From the NCBI GenBank assembly GCA_003161575.1, contig PMOE01000085.1:1-40328 (forward strand): DNA of 40,328 nucleotides, in the 5' to 3' direction. The notes under the pieces were generated by a model. The model had not been told where the DNA came from. It saw only the letters and a program-made list of their open reading frames with translations, and searched no databases. The DNA comes from Acidimicrobiaceae bacterium (lineage in GTDB: Bacteria; Actinomycetota; Acidimicrobiia; Acidimicrobiales; RAAP-2). The position numbers were made by a program, and so were the translations under genes. The first letter of the stretch is position 1. Each line of letters begins with the position of its first letter. Shown here piece after piece: positions 24,727 through 32,800 of this stretch.

Positions 24727-25253
24727 GCGACGGGCGCCAACCGCCGTCGCTCTCGGCGCTGGTGTCTGTTCCTACGTACCGGGACCAGCCGGCCGTGATC
24801 GCCGCCGATCTGCGCGGGGTTGGGCTCGACGGTTCTCCCCTCAGCCATGAGGTGCTCGGTACCGGTCGTTGGACACTCCTGTTTTTTCTCTCGAGCGGTT
24901 GCCAGGGGTGCCTCGAGATCTGGGATGCGCTACACCGGCGCAATGCCGGGGGCATGGCGACCGACGAAGACGTCGTCGCTGTCACCCGAGGCATGAACAC
25001 CGAGAACGTCGACGAGCTCGGACTCCTGGCCCCCGAGGGAGTCCCGGTGCTCATGTCCGATGAGGCTTGGAGTTCCTACCGGGTAGAGGGGCCGCCGTTC
25101 TTCGTGCTCGTCGATGGGAGCTCAGACCGGGTCGTGACCGAGGGGGTGGCATGGGGGGTCTCACAGGTGGCCGGCCACGTGCGCCGGGCCCGCGAGGGGA
25201 CAGGCGGCCCCGAAGTCCCGCGCCTCGTCCCACCAAGCGAACACAGAGAGTAG
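24723..25253 (+). CDS. thioredoxin-like protein
   Basis: The 176-residue protein has a thioredoxin-fold core: WTLLFFLSSGCQGCLEIWDAL with a CQGC redox site at C60-C63, then DVVAVTRGMN, GVPVLMSDEAWSSYRVEGPPFFVLVDG containing the cis-Pro loop (GPPFF), and a final helix. There is no signal peptide, unlike periplasmic TlpA or MauD relatives. The TTG start overlaps the previous stop codon and lacks its own ribosome site, which suggests reinitiation. The zinc-ribbon gene before it and the YjbQ-like gene two bases after it probably share its transcript. Confidence 0.78.
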   Translation: MSDGRQPPSLSALVSVPTYRDQPAVIAADLRGVGLDGSPLSHEVLGTGRWTLLFFLSSGCQGCLEIWDALHRRNAGGMATDEDVVAVTRGMNTENVDELGLLAPEGVPVLMSDEAWSSYRVEGPPFFVLVDGSSDRVVTEGVAWGVSQVAGHVRRAREGTGGPEVPRLVPPSEHRE

Positions 25254-25255
25254 AG

Positions 25256-25660
25256 ATGGACACCGAGCTGCTGGCGATCGAGACCGGGGACCGCCGCCTC
25301 ACCGATCTCACGGCCGAGGTGGCCCACTTCTGTGCCGGGCGGAGCGACGGCCTCTGTCACGTCTTCGCCCCGCACGCCACGGCTGGGCTCGCGCTGATGG
25401 AGCTGGGTTCGGGTTCCGAAGCGGACCTCTCCGAGCTCCTCGACCGGCTCTTGCCTCGAGACGACCGCTACCGACACCGCCATGGCGCAAGGGGGCATGG
25501 GGCGGACCATCTTCTGCCAGTCCTGATCAGCCCGTCGCTCATCCTCCCGGTCAGCGGTGGCAGCTTGCTCCTCGGCACCTGGCAGTCCGTGGTTCTCGTC
25601 GACCTGAACGCCGACAATCCCCGCCGCCAGGTTCGTTGCTCGTGGATTTCCGCCCCGTGA
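25256..25660 (+). CDS. YjbQ / UPF0047 family protein
   Basis: The 134-residue protein matches UPF0047 (YjbQ). It has LCHVFAPHATAGLALMEL, ADLSELLDRLLPRDDRYRH, GRGHGADHL-type histidines (here HGARGHGADHL), and the ending GSLLLGTWQSVVLVDLN. Some members have been named secondary thiamine-phosphate synthase because they can complement that defect; the native role is unsettled. The conserved His/Glu/Asp set suggests a metal site. The ATG has GAGAG directly upstream. It belongs to the plus-strand gene run that begins at the zinc-ribbon gene. Confidence 0.87.
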   Translation: MDTELLAIETGDRRLTDLTAEVAHFCAGRSDGLCHVFAPHATAGLALMELGSGSEADLSELLDRLLPRDDRYRHRHGARGHGADHLLPVLISPSLILPVSGGSLLLGTWQSVVLVDLNADNPRRQVRCSWISAP

Positions 25661-25726
25661 TACACCCCCAGGTCATGCTGTCTCCATCAAAGAAAAGGAC
25701 CAAGCGACAGATGGAAGGGGATACCG

Positions 25727-25930
25727 ATGACCGCTCCGCCCTTCACGATCAGCTGTGACGAGTGCAGCCTGCAGGGCACGGACGCCTGTGACGACTGCGT
25801 CGTCAGCTTCCTGCTCGACCGTGACCCTGACGACGCCGTCGTCATCGACGCCGACGAGGCCCGGGCCATGCGGATGCTCGAACGGGTCGGACTGGTACCG
25901 AGCCTCCGCTTCGACGATCGCGCCGGCTGA
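25727..25930 (+). CDS. cysteine-rich miniprotein
   Basis: The 67-residue protein has two CXXC knuckles, C10-C13 and C21-C24, in SCDECSLQGTDACDDCVV. A helical segment with DADEARAMRMLERVGLVP follows. Small proteins of this layout are widespread next to cell-envelope genes in actinobacteria but have no assigned function. The cysteines probably bind zinc. GGAAGGGG shortly before the ATG is a strong ribosome site. The gene lies 36 bp upstream of the PimB'-like glycosyltransferase. Confidence 0.8.
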   Translation: MTAPPFTISCDECSLQGTDACDDCVVSFLLDRDPDDAVVIDADEARAMRMLERVGLVPSLRFDDRAG

Positions 25931-25966
25931 GGTACCTTCCGACGAGGTCACTTCGAGGGGTGCGGG

Positions 25967-27112
25967 GTGAGGCGTCACCTCCTCGTCACCAACGACTTCC
26001 CCCCCAAGGTGGGAGGTATCCAGTTCTATCTGTGGGAGCTGTGGCGGCGGCTCGATCCCGACAGTTTTGTGGTGTTGACTGCGAGTTCCCACGCTGACGC
26101 AGCCACCTTCGATGCGGCCCAGGCGGAGAAGGGCTTCCGCATCGAACGGGTGCCGGGGAAGATCCTCTATTTCCCGACCCCCGCAATCATCGAACGCATT
26201 AGGCGCCTGGCGGTCGACATCGAGGCATCGGTGGTTGTCCTCGACCCGGCCCTCCCCCTCGGGTTGGTGGGTCCCCGACTCGGCCTCCCCTACGCCCTGG
26301 TACTCCACGGCGCTGAAGTAACCGTGCCCGGTCGACTCCCGGGCAGCCGTCAGGCTCTGGCCCATGTGCTCGGGCGCGCCTCGCTCGTCATCTCGGCCGG
26401 CGGGTATCCCGCGGCCGAGGGGGCTCGAGCGGCGGGAGAGCACATGCCGCCGGTGGTGAACATCCCCCCCGGGGTCGACTGCGAGACGTTCGTCCCGTTC
26501 ACGGTCAAAGACAAGACAGCGGCGAGATCGCGCCTCGGACTCCCGACCAAGGGTCCGCTCGTCGTGAGTGTGAGCCGCCTCGTCCCCCGAAAAGGCATGG
26601 ACGTCTTGGTGGAAGCGGCCAGCCGGCTCGCCCCGTCATTCCCCGATCTGACCGTGGCCATCGGGGGCCGCGGTCGCGAGTCTGAGGGCCTGGCCGCCCA
26701 GGTCGCGGAGACCGGGGCCCCGGTCCGGTTGCTCGGAGGAGTGGCCAACGCCGACATGCCCGACCTCATCGCCGCGGCGGACGTCTTCGTGATGCCCTGC
26801 CGCAATCGGTGGCTCGGCCTCGAACAAGAGGGCTTCGGGATCGTCTTCGTCGAAGCCGCCGCCGCCGGCGTTCCCCAGGTGGCCGGTGACTCGGGCGGCG
26901 CCGCCGAGGCGGTAGAGGACGGGGTCACCGGGATCGTCGTGGCCCGCCCCGAGGATCCCGGTGAGGTGGCAAACGCGCTCCGGCGGATCCTCGTCGATCC
27001 AGCCCTGCGCCGGCGCATGGGGCGGGCCGCACGGAAGCGGGCCCTGGGATCCTTCGACTACGGCCTGCTCGCCCCTAGGCTGGCCGGGGCGTTGGCAGAA
27101 GTGGAAGGCTGA
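25967..27112 (+). CDS. GT4 glycosyltransferase, PimB'-like mannosyltransferase
   Basis: The 381-residue protein is a GT-B glycosyltransferase of family 4. It starts RRHLLVTNDFPPKVGGIQFYL, the PimB' signature around the acceptor site. It also has VLHGAEV, NIPPGVDCETF, the nucleotide-sugar motif VSVSRLVPRKGMDVLVEA and the E-X7-E motif in EQEGFGIVFVEAAAAG. In mycobacteria PimB' (Rv2188c) adds the second mannose to phosphatidylinositol mannoside at the cytoplasmic membrane. The following SRPBCC gene is also near PimB' in mycobacteria. The GTG start has GAGGGG six bases upstream. Another mannosyl acceptor remains possible. Confidence 0.85.
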   Translation: MRRHLLVTNDFPPKVGGIQFYLWELWRRLDPDSFVVLTASSHADAATFDAAQAEKGFRIERVPGKILYFPTPAIIERIRRLAVDIEASVVVLDPALPLGLVGPRLGLPYALVLHGAEVTVPGRLPGSRQALAHVLGRASLVISAGGYPAAEGARAAGEHMPPVVNIPPGVDCETFVPFTVKDKTAARSRLGLPTKGPLVVSVSRLVPRKGMDVLVEAASRLAPSFPDLTVAIGGRGRESEGLAAQVAETGAPVRLLGGVANADMPDLIAAADVFVMPCRNRWLGLEQEGFGIVFVEAAAAGVPQVAGDSGGAAEAVEDGVTGIVVARPEDPGEVANALRRILVDPALRRRMGRAARKRALGSFDYGLLAPRLAGALAEVEG

Positions 27113-27170
27113 CCGTCCGCCGAGTCGCGGCCCACACTGCGACATTGTCGGGTCCGACAGGAGGAGAGCG

Positions 27171-27611
27171 GTGGCGGAACAGGCCACAGAGCACATGAGC
27201 GTCACCGCACCGCCCGAGCGATGCTTCGCGGTCGTCGCCGATATCGAGAAGTACCCACAGTGGGCCGCTGACATCAAAGAGGTCGCGATCCATGAGCGCG
27301 ACACCGAGAGCCGTCCGCTCCTCGTGACCTTCCGGGCGGCCGCATTCGGCCGCAGCACCAGTTACACCCTGGCCTACGACTACGCCGACGCCCCCCACGA
27401 GCTGGCCTGGCGACTGACCAAGGGTGACATAACCACCATGCTCGACGGCAGCTACGTATTCGATGCGGCCGGCAGTGGGACCGACATCACCTACCACCTC
27501 GAGGTGGAGCTGCGGGTGCCGATCCCCGGGTTCATAAAGATGCGGGCCCAGAGCCGCATCATGACGACGGCCCTGCGCGACTTGAAGGCGCGGGTCGAGT
27601 CGATCACGTGA
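27171..27611 (+). CDS. SRPBCC family (polyketide cyclase-like) protein
   Basis: The 146-residue protein is a START-like helix-grip domain. It begins EHMSVTAPPERCFAVVADIEKYPQW and continues through strands of the lipid-binding cavity (VTFRAAAFGRSTSYTLAYDY, LDGSYVFDAAGSGTDITYHLEVEL), then the long C-terminal helix MRAQSRIMTTALRDLKARVES. Such proteins bind hydrophobic ligands. It resembles mycobacterial Rv2185c (TB16.3), which lies near PimB' as here. AGGAGGAG precedes the GTG start. Its stop overlaps the start of the ROK kinase (GTGA). Confidence 0.87.
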   Translation: MAEQATEHMSVTAPPERCFAVVADIEKYPQWAADIKEVAIHERDTESRPLLVTFRAAAFGRSTSYTLAYDYADAPHELAWRLTKGDITTMLDGSYVFDAAGSGTDITYHLEVELRVPIPGFIKMRAQSRIMTTALRDLKARVESIT

Positions 27612-28684
27612 ACGAGCCCGGATCCCGGACCGCTCCCGCGGCCCGGGCGGGAGCCGGCATCGCCTTTGGCGTCGACATCGGCGGGACCAAAGTGCTCGGG
27701 GTCGCTCTCGATGCCGGCGACCGGCTGGTGGGCGAGGCCCGGGTGGCGACCCCCCAGTCCGCGGCCGAGTCATCGGGCCCGCCCGGCGGACGGGAGCATC
27801 ACAACGGCGAGGTCGGAGCGGACGTGGCCGATGCCGTGGCCCAGGTGGTGGCCGAGCTTGGCTCCCTGCCGGTCGCGTCGGGCAGTGGGGTGGGACCACC
27901 CGTCGGTGTCGGGGTTCCCGGCATGCTCGACCGGCACGGGGTCCTCATTTTCTCCCCGAACCTCCAAGGAGCAGCCGGGGCGGACTTCATGGGACTGTTG
28001 ACGACCCGGCTGCCCGAGGGATCCCTCGTCGTCGAGAACGACGCCAACTGTGCGGCGTTGGCCGAGTCCGTCCTCGGTGCCGCCAAGGGAGCGGATCATG
28101 TGCTGCTCGTGACTCTCGGCACCGGCATCGGGGGCGGGGTCGTCGCCGGTGGGCGGGTGCTGGTCGGCGCCTGTGGGTTTGCCGGTGAGATCGGCCACAT
28201 GGTGGTCGACCCTTCGGGGCCGCCCTGCCCGTGCGGGCGGCGCGGCTGTTGGGAGCGGTACGCCTCTGGCGGGGGGCTCGGTCGGCTGGCCCGGGAGGCC
28301 GCTTACGCCGGCCGACTCCACGAGGTGTTGGCTCTCGCCGGAGGTGACCCCGAGATGGTGCGCGGCGAGCACGTCACTCGAGCCGCGCTCGACGGCGAGC
28401 CGGGCGCGCTCGGGGTGATGGGAGAACTCGGATGGTGGGTGGCCGTCGGGTTGGCCAATCTCGCCGCAGTACTCGACCCGTCGCGCATCGTGCTCGGCGG
28501 AGGACTGGTGGAAGCGGGCGAGATCCTCCTCGAGCCGACGAGGAAGGCCTTCTCCGAGCTGGTCGAAGGCACCGCTGCCCGCCCGAGCATCGAGATCGTC
28601 CCCGCTGCGCTCGGGGAACGGGCCGGCGCGGTGGGGGCGGCTCTGGCGGCGAGGGCCGGTGGCCTGTGGTACCCAGTGTGTTGA
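27608..28684 (+). CDS. ROK-family sugar kinase (probable glucokinase)
   Basis: The 358-residue protein has the ROK pattern: phosphate loop FGVDIGGTKVLG, catalytic Asp in VENDANCAALAE, LGTGIGGG, the FAGEIGHMVVDP loop and the zinc-binding CPCGRRGCWERYASG. It should phosphorylate glucose or a related hexose with ATP. Its GTG overlaps the previous stop codon. The N-terminus carries about 18 extra Ala/Arg-rich residues, and an insertion (about 50-66) is rich in Ser, Gly and His. Sugar specificity is not settled. The next gene starts within its last codons. Confidence 0.9.
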   Translation: MNEPGSRTAPAARAGAGIAFGVDIGGTKVLGVALDAGDRLVGEARVATPQSAAESSGPPGGREHHNGEVGADVADAVAQVVAELGSLPVASGSGVGPPVGVGVPGMLDRHGVLIFSPNLQGAAGADFMGLLTTRLPEGSLVVENDANCAALAESVLGAAKGADHVLLVTLGTGIGGGVVAGGRVLVGACGFAGEIGHMVVDPSGPPCPCGRRGCWERYASGGGLGRLAREAAYAGRLHEVLALAGGDPEMVRGEHVTRAALDGEPGALGVMGELGWWVAVGLANLAAVLDPSRIVLGGGLVEAGEILLEPTRKAFSELVEGTAARPSIEIVPAALGERAGAVGAALAARAGGLWYPVC

Positions 28685-29454
28685 CCGGGCTCATCCTCCC
28701 GAGCTTTCAGGCAACCGCCGATGACGCGGTGGCGGTGGCGGTCCGGGCCGAGGCGGCCGGTCTCGGCGGCGTCTTCTGTTACGACCACCTCTGGCCCATG
28801 GGCCAGCCCGAGCGTCCGGCCATCGCACCGTTCCCCCTACTCGGTGCCATCGCTTCGGTCACTGCCCGGATCTGTGTCGGGACCCTGGTCGCCCGCGTCG
28901 GTCTCGTCCCGAACGAAGTACTCGTCGCCGAATTCGACGCGCTCAGCGTGCTCGCTCCGGGCCGGGTCATCGCCGGACTCGGGACCGGCGATCGCCTGAG
29001 CGAAGCCGAGAACGAGGCCTATGGCGTGCCTTTTGCCTCGGCCGGCGATCGGCGAGCCGAGATGGCCGACTGTGCCCGGTCGCTCCGTGAGCGGGGGGTG
29101 GTGGTGTGGATCGGTGGTGGCGGGGGCGACGCCAAGACGGTGGCGGTGGCCGAGGCCGAGGGCGTGGTGCTCAACATGTGGGCCGCCGATCCCGAACAGG
29201 TGGCCCGACAGTCGGCGCGCTCGGAGGTCACGTGGGCCGGCACCCCTCCGGTCGCCGTTGGCGGCGAGCCTGACCCCGACGCCATCTCCGCATTGGTGGC
29301 CCAACTGGCCGCGGCAGGGGCAACCTGGGCCGTTTTTGGCTGGCCGGCGCCGATCGAGGTGCTCGCCGCCGCCGCGGCCTCGGCGGCGTCTCCAGATTCA
29401 GGCGCCGGCGACGGCACATCGAGACCGCACCGTGAGCCGGGGGAGCAGCGGTAA
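28678..29454 (+). CDS. luciferase-like (LLM class) oxidoreductase, short form
   Basis: The 258-residue protein is a luciferase-family TIM barrel: [77 protein letters not shown] and [20 protein letters not shown]. It is shorter than the usual 290-350 residues, mainly in the C-terminal half, but ends with an ordinary Ala/Gly-rich tail. Many relatives use F420; the cofactor is unknown here. Its GTG overlaps the end of the ROK gene, and a TTG at 28681 is an alternative. The next gene has its own -10 box over this stop codon. Confidence 0.82.
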   Translation: MLTGLILPSFQATADDAVAVAVRAEAAGLGGVFCYDHLWPMGQPERPAIAPFPLLGAIASVTARICVGTLVARVGLVPNEVLVAEFDALSVLAPGRVIAGLGTGDRLSEAENEAYGVPFASAGDRRAEMADCARSLRERGVVVWIGGGGGDAKTVAVAEAEGVVLNMWAADPEQVARQSARSEVTWAGTPPVAVGGEPDPDAISALVAQLAAAGATWAVFGWPAPIEVLAAAAASAASPDSGAGDGTSRPHREPGEQR

Positions 29455-29457
29455 ACT
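29452..29457 (+). promoter_or_regulatory. -10 element for a leaderless start (aminotransferase)
   Basis: TAAACT is followed by five bases and the ATG at 29463. The nearest G-rich stretch is about 18 bases upstream, too far for ribosome binding. Confidence 0.4.
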
Positions 29458-29462
29458 TGCCC

Positions 29463-30677
29463 ATGGAGTTCCGCCGGATCAACGGGCTGCCGCCCTATGT
29501 CCTCTCGACGATCAACGAGCTCAAGCTCGAGGTGAGGCGGACCGGCAAGGACGTCATCGATTTCGGGTTCGGCAACCCCGATCTCCCGTCGCCCGACGTG
29601 GCGGTCGAGAAGCTGGCCGAGGCCGTACACAACCCGCGTAATCACCGGTACTCGGCCTCCAAGGGCATCCCCAAGCTCCGCCGGGCCATCTGCGACCTGT
29701 ACCTTCGCAAGTTCGGGGTCGAGCTCGACCCGGACCAAGAAGTCGTCACCACCATTGGGGCCAAAGAAGGCCTCTCGCACCTCATGTGGGTGCTGCTCGG
29801 CCCGGGCGACACCGCCCTCGTGCCGTCGCCCTCCTACCCGATCCACATCTACGCCCCCCTCTTCGCCGGGGCCGACGTGCGCCAGGTCCGCCTCGAGGGG
29901 CCGGTCGCCGGGCAGAGCACCGTCGAAGTCCCGAGTCCGGGCGATGCCTTCTTCGACTCGCTGATGGAGAATTGGGAGTCCACGTGGCCCAAACCGCGGG
30001 TCATCGTCCTTTCGTTCCCCCATAACCCCACCACCGCGTGCGTCGACCTGGGCTTCATGGAGCGCCTCGTCGCCTTCGCCCGGGCCCACGACGTGGTGCT
30101 CGTGCATGACTTCGCCTACGCCGACATCAGCTTCGACGGGTACATCCCGCCCTCGATCCTCGAGGTGCCCGGGGCAAAAGACGTCGCGGTCGAGCTGTAC
30201 ACGCTCACCAAGTCCTTTTCCATGGCCGGCTGGCGGGTCGGGTTCTTGGTGGGCAACGCCGAGATCGTCCAGGCACTGACCAAACTCAAGAGCTATCTCG
30301 ACTATGGGACCTTCCAGCCCATCCAGATCGCGGCGATCGTGGCCATGAACGAGGCACCGGACTACCCAAAAGAGGTCAACGAGATCTACCACTCCCGGCG
30401 CGACGCGTTGTGCGATGGGCTCAACCGGATCGGCTGGGAAGTCGTCCCCCCCAAAGGGACGATGTTCGTCTGGGCGCCCATCCCCGAGCCCTACCGCGAG
30501 ATGGGCTCGCTCGAGTTCTCCAAGCTCTTGGTGCGCGAGGCCGAGGTGGCCACGTCACCGGGGGTGGGGTTTGGTCCCGGCGGCGACGGCCACGTGCGCT
30601 TCGCGCTGATCGAGAACGAGCAGCGGACCGGCCAGGCCGTCCGCAACCTGCGCCGGGCCCTGATCAAGCTCGGCTGA
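29463..30677 (+). CDS. class I/II aminotransferase (AlaA/alanine transaminase-like)
   Basis: The 404-residue PLP enzyme is a fold-type I aminotransferase. It starts [19 protein letters not shown], then [15 protein letters not shown] and [17 protein letters not shown]. The PLP-binding Lys is K250 in [28 protein letters not shown] and [13 protein letters not shown] complete the active site, and [12 protein letters not shown] holds the substrate-carboxylate Arg. These motifs match AlaA-type alanine/2-oxoglutarate transaminases, and related LL-diaminopimelate and aspartate aminotransferases. It lies in the same direction as the ACT-domain gene but is separated from it by the opposite-strand SMP-30 gene. 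Confidence 0.88.
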   Translation: MEFRRINGLPPYVLSTINELKLEVRRTGKDVIDFGFGNPDLPSPDVAVEKLAEAVHNPRNHRYSASKGIPKLRRAICDLYLRKFGVELDPDQEVVTTIGAKEGLSHLMWVLLGPGDTALVPSPSYPIHIYAPLFAGADVRQVRLEGPVAGQSTVEVPSPGDAFFDSLMENWESTWPKPRVIVLSFPHNPTTACVDLGFMERLVAFARAHDVVLVHDFAYADISFDGYIPPSILEVPGAKDVAVELYTLTKSFSMAGWRVGFLVGNAEIVQALTKLKSYLDYGTFQPIQIAAIVAMNEAPDYPKEVNEIYHSRRDALCDGLNRIGWEVVPPKGTMFVWAPIPEPYREMGSLEFSKLLVREAEVATSPGVGFGPGGDGHVRFALIENEQRTGQAVRNLRRALIKLG

Positions 30678-30733
30678 GGGACGCGCCGCGGGCTCGTCCG
30701 GGCCTGGAGGAGGACATTTTGTCGGTGTCGCGG

Positions 30734-31615
30734 TCAGGGGAGCCCGGCGCCGGGCACGTCGACCCGGGCCTGGACGATCGTTCCGAGACCGAGGCCGGCC
30801 GCTTTGGGTGGGTCGCTCGAGGGTGCGGTCAGGCAATAGAGGGTACGGCGGTCGGCGCCGCCCAGCATGCAGGCGAAGGAGCCCCGGCCGGTGAGCACCC
30901 GGTCGAGGACTTCGCCCCCCTCGGCCACCCGGACGCATTCGCTCCCCCCGGCGTTGGCCACCCATATGCATCCTTCGGCGTCGAGACAACAGCCGTCGGG
31001 GAAGACGCCTTCGAGTTGGGCCCACACCCGGCGGCCCGACAGTGTGCCGTCGTCGGCCACGTCGAAGGCGGTCATGCGACCGCCGAAGGATTCGCCGATG
31101 ACGAGGAGCCGGCCGTCGGGGAAGATCACCGTGCCATTGGGGAAGGCGATGTCGGGGGCTGCTTGTGACACGGTGCCGTCGGGGTCGATGCGCACGAGCG
31201 AGGTCTTCGTCACCTTCGGGGCGTTCGGACCCCCGGCGAAGAGTGCCTCGAGGTCGAAGCCGAAGTTGCCGACGTAGGCCCGGCCCCGTGCGTCGACCAC
31301 CATGTCGTTGGCGTGGCCCGTGGCCCACGCACCGAGCTCGCCGTGGGTGACCAAGGACCCGTCGGGCTCTTGGCGCAGGACCCGCCGGTCGGTCATCGAC
31401 ACCACCAACAGGCGCCCGTCGGGGAGCCAGCCCAGCCCCGAAGGCTGTCCGTCCACCGCGAGCTCTTGGCGGCGCGAACCCTGCTCGTCGACGGAGAACA
31501 CCGCGTGCTCGTAGAAATCGGAATACCACAGCCGGCCCTCGTGCCACCGGGGGCCCTCACCGAACTGGAGGCCGTCGATGAAGGGCTCGGCGACTCGGGG
31601 CTCTGCAGACGACAT
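30734..31615 (-). CDS. SMP-30/gluconolactonase-like protein
   Basis: The 293-residue protein is a six-bladed beta-propeller of the SGL family, which hydrolyses sugar lactones or related esters. Metal ligands are suggested by the Glu in QFGEGPRW, Asn/Asp in GHANDMVVDARGRAYVGNFG, and Asp in GVFPDGCCLDAEGCIWVAN. IAFPNGTVIFPDG matches the family core. There is no signal peptide. The ATG has GGAGG five bases upstream; an in-frame GTG two codons earlier is less likely. It stands between oppositely oriented genes with short gaps. Confidence 0.9.
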   Translation of the reverse strand: MSSAEPRVAEPFIDGLQFGEGPRWHEGRLWYSDFYEHAVFSVDEQGSRRQELAVDGQPSGLGWLPDGRLLVVSMTDRRVLRQEPDGSLVTHGELGAWATGHANDMVVDARGRAYVGNFGFDLEALFAGGPNAPKVTKTSLVRIDPDGTVSQAAPDIAFPNGTVIFPDGRLLVIGESFGGRMTAFDVADDGTLSGRRVWAQLEGVFPDGCCLDAEGCIWVANAGGSECVRVAEGGEVLDRVLTGRGSFACMLGGADRRTLYCLTAPSSDPPKAAGLGLGTIVQARVDVPGAGLP

Positions 31616-31744
31616 GGGCACCTCCGTGCGGTCGGTCCGGTGATTCTGGCTCTCGTCCCCCGGCTGGTCGGGCCGGATCGACCGGTCGAGTTCACCACAC
31701 CCCGCTCGCCGTCGCCCGCCCGAGCTTGGTCGCTTCTTTGGCGC

Positions 31745-31750
31745 TACCGT
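31745..31750 (+). promoter_or_regulatory. -10 element for a leaderless start (acyltransferase)
   Basis: TACCGT is followed by five bases and the ATG at 31756. No ribosome site is visible. Confidence 0.4.
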
Positions 31751-31755
31751 GCCCC

Positions 31756-32448
31756 ATGGCCTACTGGGTGTTGAAGCTGATCCTCACCCCGTTCTTTTAT
31801 CTGTTCTGGCAAGTGAAGGTCGAAGGGCGAGAGAACGTGCCCAAGAGCGGCCCGGCCGTGCTGGCGGCCAACCACCAGTCCTTTTGTGATTCGTTTTTCC
31901 TTCCGCTGGTCGTCCGGCGCAAGGTCACCTTCCTGGCCAAGGCCGAGTACTTCGACAGTTGGCGCACCGCCTGGTTCTTCAATGCGGCCGGACAGATCCC
32001 GATCCGTCGCGGCGGGGGCAAGCAGTCCGAACGGGCATTGGAGACCGCCCGAGAGGTCCTGGCCGGCGGCCACCTGTTGGGTCTGTACCCAGAGGGCACC
32101 CGGACTCTCGACGAGTTCGTGCACAAGGGCCGGACCGGGGTCTCGAGGCTGTCGCGGGAGTGCGGCGTCCCGGTCATCCCCGTCGGGATCCTCGGCACGA
32201 CCGAAGTCCAACCGGTCAACGCAAAGTTCATGCGGCCCTTCAAGACCGTGACCGTCCGATTCGGCAAACCCCTGGCCATGGAGCCGACGGGCAACCCCGA
32301 CGATCCATTCGAGGATCACGATCACACGGTCTGCCGGGGCTTCACCGACGATTTGATGCGGCAGATCGCCGCTCTTTCGGGCCGCGACTACGTGGACGAG
32401 TACGTCCCCAAGCGCCGGACCGTCGATCCCGCGGAGGCCGTGTCGTAA
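31756..32448 (+). CDS. PlsC-like 1-acylglycerol-3-phosphate O-acyltransferase family protein
   Basis: The 230-residue protein belongs to the PlsC acyltransferase family. The catalytic HX4D motif is at H40-D45 (NHQSFCD), and the phosphate-binding PEGTR is at 111-115. The intermediate motifs are FFNAAGQIPIRRGG and IPVGILG. It would transfer an acyl chain to lysophosphatidate or a related lipid at the inner face of the membrane. The N-terminal YWVLKLILTPFFYLFW is hydrophobic and likely membrane-associated. The start fits a leaderless transcript. The acyl acceptor cannot be decided from sequence. Confidence 0.9.
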   Translation: MAYWVLKLILTPFFYLFWQVKVEGRENVPKSGPAVLAANHQSFCDSFFLPLVVRRKVTFLAKAEYFDSWRTAWFFNAAGQIPIRRGGGKQSERALETAREVLAGGHLLGLYPEGTRTLDEFVHKGRTGVSRLSRECGVPVIPVGILGTTEVQPVNAKFMRPFKTVTVRFGKPLAMEPTGNPDDPFEDHDHTVCRGFTDDLMRQIAALSGRDYVDEYVPKRRTVDPAEAVS

Positions 32449-32481
32449 CCCCGTTGAAACGGACCGTTCACGTTGGCGATT

Positions 32482-32487
32482 TAAGGT
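32482..32487 (+). promoter_or_regulatory. -10 element for a leaderless start (ACT-domain gene)
   Basis: TAAGGT is followed by six bases and the GTG at 32494. The GAGGG in between is next to the start and unlikely to bind the ribosome well. Confidence 0.35.
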
Positions 32488-32493
32488 GAGGGT

Positions 32494-32760
32494 GTGGGCC
32501 GCTACGTCCTGAGAATTTGGCTACCCGACCGTCCCGGAGCACTTGGCCAGGTGGCCAGCCGCATCGGTGCGGTGGGAGGTGACATCGTCGCCATCGACAT
32601 CTTGGACCGGGCCGAGGGTCGAGCGGTCGACGAGTTCGTGGTCGAGCTGGGTGACGGTGACCTGGTCGACCTGCTGGTCACCGAGATCCACGAGGTGGAC
32701 GGGGTCAGCGTCGATGACGTGAGCCAGGCCGAGATCCAGGTGGCGAACCCAGAGGACTGA
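32494..32760 (+). CDS. small ACT-domain protein
   Basis: The 88-residue protein is a lone ACT domain: YVLRIWLPDRPGALGQVASRIGAVGGDIVAIDIL, split by the usual Gly-rich turn (PGALG), then VDEFVVEL and a second helix. Stand-alone ACT domains often bind an amino acid or serve as regulatory subunits. The ligand and partner are not visible. It has a possible leaderless GTG start and is followed by a stem-loop. It converges with glpK. Confidence 0.85.
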   Translation: MGRYVLRIWLPDRPGALGQVASRIGAVGGDIVAIDILDRAEGRAVDEFVVELGDGDLVDLLVTEIHEVDGVSVDDVSQAEIQVANPED

Positions 32761-32769
32761 GTGCGAACG

Positions 32770-32787
32770 GACCCCTGGTCTGGGGTC
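32770..32787. terminator. stem-loop between convergent ACT-domain and glpK genes
   Basis: GACCCC and GGGGTC pair perfectly around a six-base loop (TGGTCT). It lies 9 bp after the ACT-domain stop and 13 bp beyond the end of glpK. No T-run follows, as is common for GC-rich actinobacterial terminators. Confidence 0.5.
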
Positions 32788-32800
32788 AGGAGTCTGGGGG

